Both the position numbers and the translations under genes were made by a program. The notes under the pieces were generated by a model. It was not told where the DNA came from, made no database searches, and saw nothing but the letters and a program-made list of their open reading frames with translations. This document shows, piece after piece, positions 5,742-8,338 of a stretch of 8,338 nucleotides of DNA. Every line of letters begins with the position of its first letter. The first letter of the stretch is position 1. This stretch comes from RYN-417 sp043743105. Its GTDB lineage: Bacteria > Patescibacteriota > Saccharimonadia > Saccharimonadales > JACDBH01. Location: positions 1 through 8,338 of the forward strand of contig JAYTXD010000028.1 in assembly GCA_043743105.1 (NCBI GenBank), written 5' to 3'.

Positions 5742-6719
5742 ATGAGTGCAATTCATATTACTAGTGTCTTAAAAGAACTAAACAGCGAACCAACCCGCAA
5801 AGGCTTTGGTCGCGGGCTTTTAAAGGCCGGAGAGCTCAACAAAAATATTGTGGCTGCCTGCGCTGACCTAACCGACTCGACACAGATGAGCATGTTTAAA
5901 GACGCCTATCCGGATAGGTTTATAGAAGTTGGTGTAGCCGAGCAAAACCTGGTAACGGTTGGTGCAGGCCTAGCTGCCGTGGGCAAAATACCGTTTGTTA
6001 GTAGTTATGCGGCCTTTAGTCCCGGGCGTAACTGGGAGCAAATCCGTACCACCATTTGTCTAAATGACAGACCGGTCAAAGTTATTGGTTCGCATGCGGG
6101 GCTCTATACCGGTAAGGATGGCGCTACGCATCAGATGTTAGAAGACATCGCTCTCATGCGTGCCTTACCAAATATGGTGGTACTAGCGCCGTGTGACAGT
6201 ATCGAAGCTGAAAAGATGACATTAGCTATGGCCGAAGACAAGCGGCCAAACTACATGCGCTTGGCCCGTGAGGCTACTCCTGTGTTCACGACGGCCGAAA
6301 CGCCTTTTGAAATCGGCAAAGCATACGTTTTTGATGAAGGCAAAGAAGTTACCCTAATTGCTACCGGTACTATGACGTACCAAGCATTGGTTGCAGCCGA
6401 AATACTCTTCAAGCAGGGAATTGATGCCGAAGTTGTGCATGTAGGCACTATAAAGCCGCTCGATGGTGAGACAATTATAAAAAGTGTTAAAAAAACAGGT
6501 GCAGTTGTAACAATCGAAGAGGCCCAAATTAATGGAGGTCTCGGTGGGGCGGTGGCTGAGTTACTAGTTGAGAACTTACCGACTCCAATGCACCGCATGG
6601 GAATGAAGGACCAATTTGGAGAGTCCGGTGACCCGAAGGACTTGTTCGAGCATTTTGGTCTTACCGCTAAGCACATTGCCCTTGCCGCGCATCACGTTAT
6701 TAGTAAAAAATCTAAGTAA
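5742..6719 (+). CDS. Transketolase, C-terminal subunit
   Basis: This 325-residue polypeptide carries the pyrimidine-binding and C-terminal domains of a split transketolase. Key marks are ADLTDST (41-47), IEVGVAEQN with the cofactor-activating glutamate E67, and SHAGLYTGKDGATHQ (117-131) near the substrate channel. The C-terminal transketolase domain shows VGTIKPLDG, IEEAQINGGLGG and FGESGDP. It is related to the C-terminal part of DXP synthase, but pairing with an N-terminal transketolase subunit and pentose-phosphate neighbours make transketolase the better call. The ATG is preceded by AAGGG at 5730-5734 and lies 15 bases after the previous stop. The clean stop and independent ribosome binding site show true separate genes rather than a sequencing frameshift. 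Confidence 0.95.
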   Translation: MSAIHITSVLKELNSEPTRKGFGRGLLKAGELNKNIVAACADLTDSTQMSMFKDAYPDRFIEVGVAEQNLVTVGAGLAAVGKIPFVSSYAAFSPGRNWEQIRTTICLNDRPVKVIGSHAGLYTGKDGATHQMLEDIALMRALPNMVVLAPCDSIEAEKMTLAMAEDKRPNYMRLAREATPVFTTAETPFEIGKAYVFDEGKEVTLIATGTMTYQALVAAEILFKQGIDAEVVHVGTIKPLDGETIIKSVKKTGAVVTIEEAQINGGLGGAVAELLVENLPTPMHRMGMKDQFGESGDPKDLFEHFGLTAKHIALAAHHVISKKSK

Positions 6720-6728
6720 GGAGCCTTT

Positions 6729-7643
6729 ATGTCCGATCTAACCACCACCTACCAAGAAAACTGCAAAAAGGCTCGTGCTGCCATGCAACGTGCCCGCGAT
6801 CAACACTTTGCTATCGGCGCTTTTAATATCGACAATATGGAAACGCTTTCGGCCATTGCTAAAGCTTGTCAAAAACTTAATGCACCAGCGATGGTAGAGG
6901 TTAGTCAGGGCGAAGTTGATGCACTTGGTCTTTCGAATGTTCGCGATATTGTGGACAACGCTAAAGCCGAGTATGGCATTGAAATGTATATTAATCTCGA
7001 TCATTCTCCATCTGTTGAAGCCGCAAAAAAAGGCATTGATGCCGGCTTTGAATTTATACACATCGACGTGAGCCAGGCCAACCACGACGCAACTGATGAA
7101 GAAATTATTGCTGCTACCAGAGAAGTTGTCGCTTATGCTGCGGCTACCACTGGCGCCCTGGTAGAAAGTGAGCCACATTATTTTGGTGGCGGGTCCAATG
7201 TCTTTACAACCGAGATTGACTACGAAGAAATTAAAAAGACTTTCTCGACACCAAAAGAAGCAAAAGACTTTGTGAATGCCACCGGCATTGATACGTTTGC
7301 TGCAGCAATTGGAAACCTACATGGTAAATATCCCGTTCCTAAAGAGCTGGACATCCCGCTGCTTCAGACAATACGTGACGTTATTGACTGTAATATTTCA
7401 CTCCATGGAGGCAGCGACACGCCAGGCCATTACTTTGTTGATGCCGTCAAGGTTGGCGTTACGAAAGTAAACATCAACTCTGACATGCGTTTTGCCTTTA
7501 GAACTACTTTAGAGAAGCAGCTTAAAGAAAACCCTACCGAGTTTGCCGTGGTTAAGTTAATGACCGCTGTAATTGACGCTGTCCAAGCAGTGGTAGAAGA
7601 AAAACTGACGTTTTACAACTCTATAGGCAAAGCAGCAGTCTAA
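6729..7643 (+). CDS. fba: Class II fructose-bisphosphate aldolase family
   Basis: This is a 304-residue zinc-dependent aldolase, cleaving fructose-1,6-bisphosphate to dihydroxyacetone phosphate and glyceraldehyde-3-phosphate or running in reverse. Visible marks are GAFNIDNMETL (30-40), D91-H92 in INLDHS (catalytic Asp and zinc His), E148 in VESEPH, H198 in AIGNLHGKYP, H226 in SLHGGSD, and VTKVNINSDMR for phosphate binding. Two motifs differ from common forms: the usual ELGxxGG reads EPHYFGG, and the HLPFEEN region reads SQANHDATDEE. Tagatose-bisphosphate or sedoheptulose-bisphosphate activity is therefore possible. The ribosome binding site AAGGAG (6718-6723) overlaps the stop codon of the transketolase C-subunit and sits five bases from the ATG, so the gene belongs to the same operon. 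Confidence 0.9.
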   Translation: MSDLTTTYQENCKKARAAMQRARDQHFAIGAFNIDNMETLSAIAKACQKLNAPAMVEVSQGEVDALGLSNVRDIVDNAKAEYGIEMYINLDHSPSVEAAKKGIDAGFEFIHIDVSQANHDATDEEIIAATREVVAYAAATTGALVESEPHYFGGGSNVFTTEIDYEEIKKTFSTPKEAKDFVNATGIDTFAAAIGNLHGKYPVPKELDIPLLQTIRDVIDCNISLHGGSDTPGHYFVDAVKVGVTKVNINSDMRFAFRTTLEKQLKENPTEFAVVKLMTAVIDAVQAVVEEKLTFYNSIGKAAV

Positions 7644-7703
7644 ATTGCCTTCTGCAGAGGGTATATGGCATACTAAGCGTAAGCAATTAAAAAAAGGTGA
7701 AAA

Positions 7704-8338
7704 ATGAGTAATATAGACGTTTTTTGTATAGGCGATATGGTTACAGATGCATTCATAAGGTTGCTCGATAATCACGCACATACCTATACCAACGAAAACG
7801 GCACATTTTTGGCTATGCCATTTGGCACCAAGGTCCCATTTGACCATGCTGAAGTAAAAGAAGCGGTTGGCAATGCGGCTAATGCCAGCGTGAGCTTTGC
7901 CCGCCTTGGCCTCAACAGTGGACTTATTTCTAATGTTGGGCATGACAGCCATGGCCGCGACATGATAACAGCGCTTCACAAAAACAAAGTAGATCCGCGC
8001 TATGTACATATAAACCCGGGCAAGGTTAGTAATTATCACTACGTGCTGTGGTACAAAGAAGAGCGAACGATTTTAATTAAGCATGAAGAATATGACTACC
8101 ACTGGCCAATTATCCATAAGACTGATATGCCAAAATGGGTGTATTTTAGTTCGATTAGCAAAAATAGCCTGCCGTTTCATGATGACGTGGCCGAATGGTT
8201 GCATGACAACCCGGATGTAAGGCTAGCGTTTCAGCCAGGCACCTTCCAGATGGAAGACGGCGCTGTGCGTTTAAAAAAGCTCTACAAACGTTGTAACGTA
8301 CTAGTTTTAAATCGCGAAGAGGCGGTTATAGTTGGAGG
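7704..8338 (+). CDS. PfkB-family (ribokinase-like) sugar kinase, 3' end outside window
   Basis: This is an open frame of 211 codons running off the right edge, with ATG at 7704 preceded by AAAGGTGA at 7693-7700. The N-terminal strand IGDMVTD (9-15), the sugar-binding signature GNAANASVSFARLG (56-69), SNVGHDSHG (76-84), and LNREEA near the visible end are PfkB-family features. The catalytic GAGD and ATP-binding region would lie beyond the window. Between the first Asp and the GNAAN motif there are about 15 residues more than in ribokinase, including FGTKVPFD (40-47). I recall similar YG/FG-x-KIP segments in PfkB-type kinases from CPR genomes, but cannot check this. The substrate may be fructose-6-phosphate, another sugar phosphate or a nucleoside. 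It follows fba after 60 bases and could share its transcript or have its own weak promoter. Confidence 0.85.
   Translation, partial: MSNIDVFCIGDMVTDAFIRLLDNHAHTYTNENGTFLAMPFGTKVPFDHAEVKEAVGNAANASVSFARLGLNSGLISNVGHDSHGRDMITALHKNKVDPRYVHINPGKVSNYHYVLWYKEERTILIKHEEYDYHWPIIHKTDMPKWVYFSSISKNSLPFHDDVAEWLHDNPDVRLAFQPGTFQMEDGAVRLKKLYKRCNVLVLNREEAVIVG

Noticed and set aside
7644..7703. Possible promoter or terminator between fba and the kinase gene
   Set aside because: TTGCCT (7645-7650) and CATACT (7669-7674) match consensus at only four of six positions each, and the TCTGCAGA palindrome has no loop and no following U-run, so neither element is convincing.
7557..8039. 160-residue open frame on the minus strand across the fba end and the kinase start
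   Set aside because: It covers the 3' end of fba and the clearly coding PfkB-type kinase; cysteine- and histidine-rich content without a family looks like an antisense artefact.
1..8338. Alternative genetic code with TGA as glycine
   Set aside because: ppa and rpe end at TGA exactly where the protein families end, and no conserved glycine is encoded by TGA.

Overview
The window reads as ordinary chromosomal DNA from a small-genome bacterium. My best guess is the Candidate Phyla Radiation (Patescibacteria), most likely Saccharibacteria (TM7). This rests on compact divergent enzymes, a transketolase split into two genes, tightly packed overlapping genes and the recalled look of the PfkB-type kinase. 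No ribosomal RNA or marker gene is present to prove it. TGA acts as a stop codon (ends of ppa and rpe), so the glycine recoding known from SR1/Gracilibacteria does not apply. Strong TAAGGAG-like ribosome binding sites precede several genes.

Layout. At 1-447 lies the 3' part of an unrecognised gene. It is followed at 488-679 by a 63-residue membrane protein, and then by a convergent gene on the minus strand (682-1356) for a glycerophosphodiester phosphodiesterase-family enzyme. Divergent from that gene is a two-gene unit: family I inorganic pyrophosphatase (1404-1928) and an inositol-monophosphatase-superfamily phosphatase (1925-2695), joined by a GTGA overlap. A good sigma70-type promoter (TTGTCA, 17 bp, TACAAT) straddles the end of the phosphatase gene. 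It opens a central-carbon operon: GAPDH (2738-3766), ribose-5-phosphate isomerase B (3774-4217), ribulose-phosphate 3-epimerase (4217-4870), transketolase N- and C-terminal halves (4863-5726 and 5742-6719), class II fructose-bisphosphate aldolase (6729-7643), and a PfkB-family sugar kinase (7704 to the window edge, 3' end missing).

How the genes work together. The operon combines GAPDH and aldolase with the non-oxidative pentose phosphate enzymes Rpi, Rpe and transketolase. Such a set can interconvert triose, tetrose, pentose, hexose and heptose phosphates and feed glyceraldehyde-3-phosphate into lower glycolysis. No transaldolase and no classical PfkA are visible. The aldolase, the PfkB-type kinase and the IMPase-family phosphatase might therefore form a sedoheptulose/fructose bisphosphate route, but this is inference. 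Pyrophosphatase removes the PPi made by biosynthesis.

No CRISPR array, tRNA, rRNA, insertion sequence or prophage signal was seen. No stretch over 300 bases lacks a gene. The window is mainly housekeeping metabolism. The points worth a second look are details of enzyme sequence, gene splitting and leader architecture rather than a new system.
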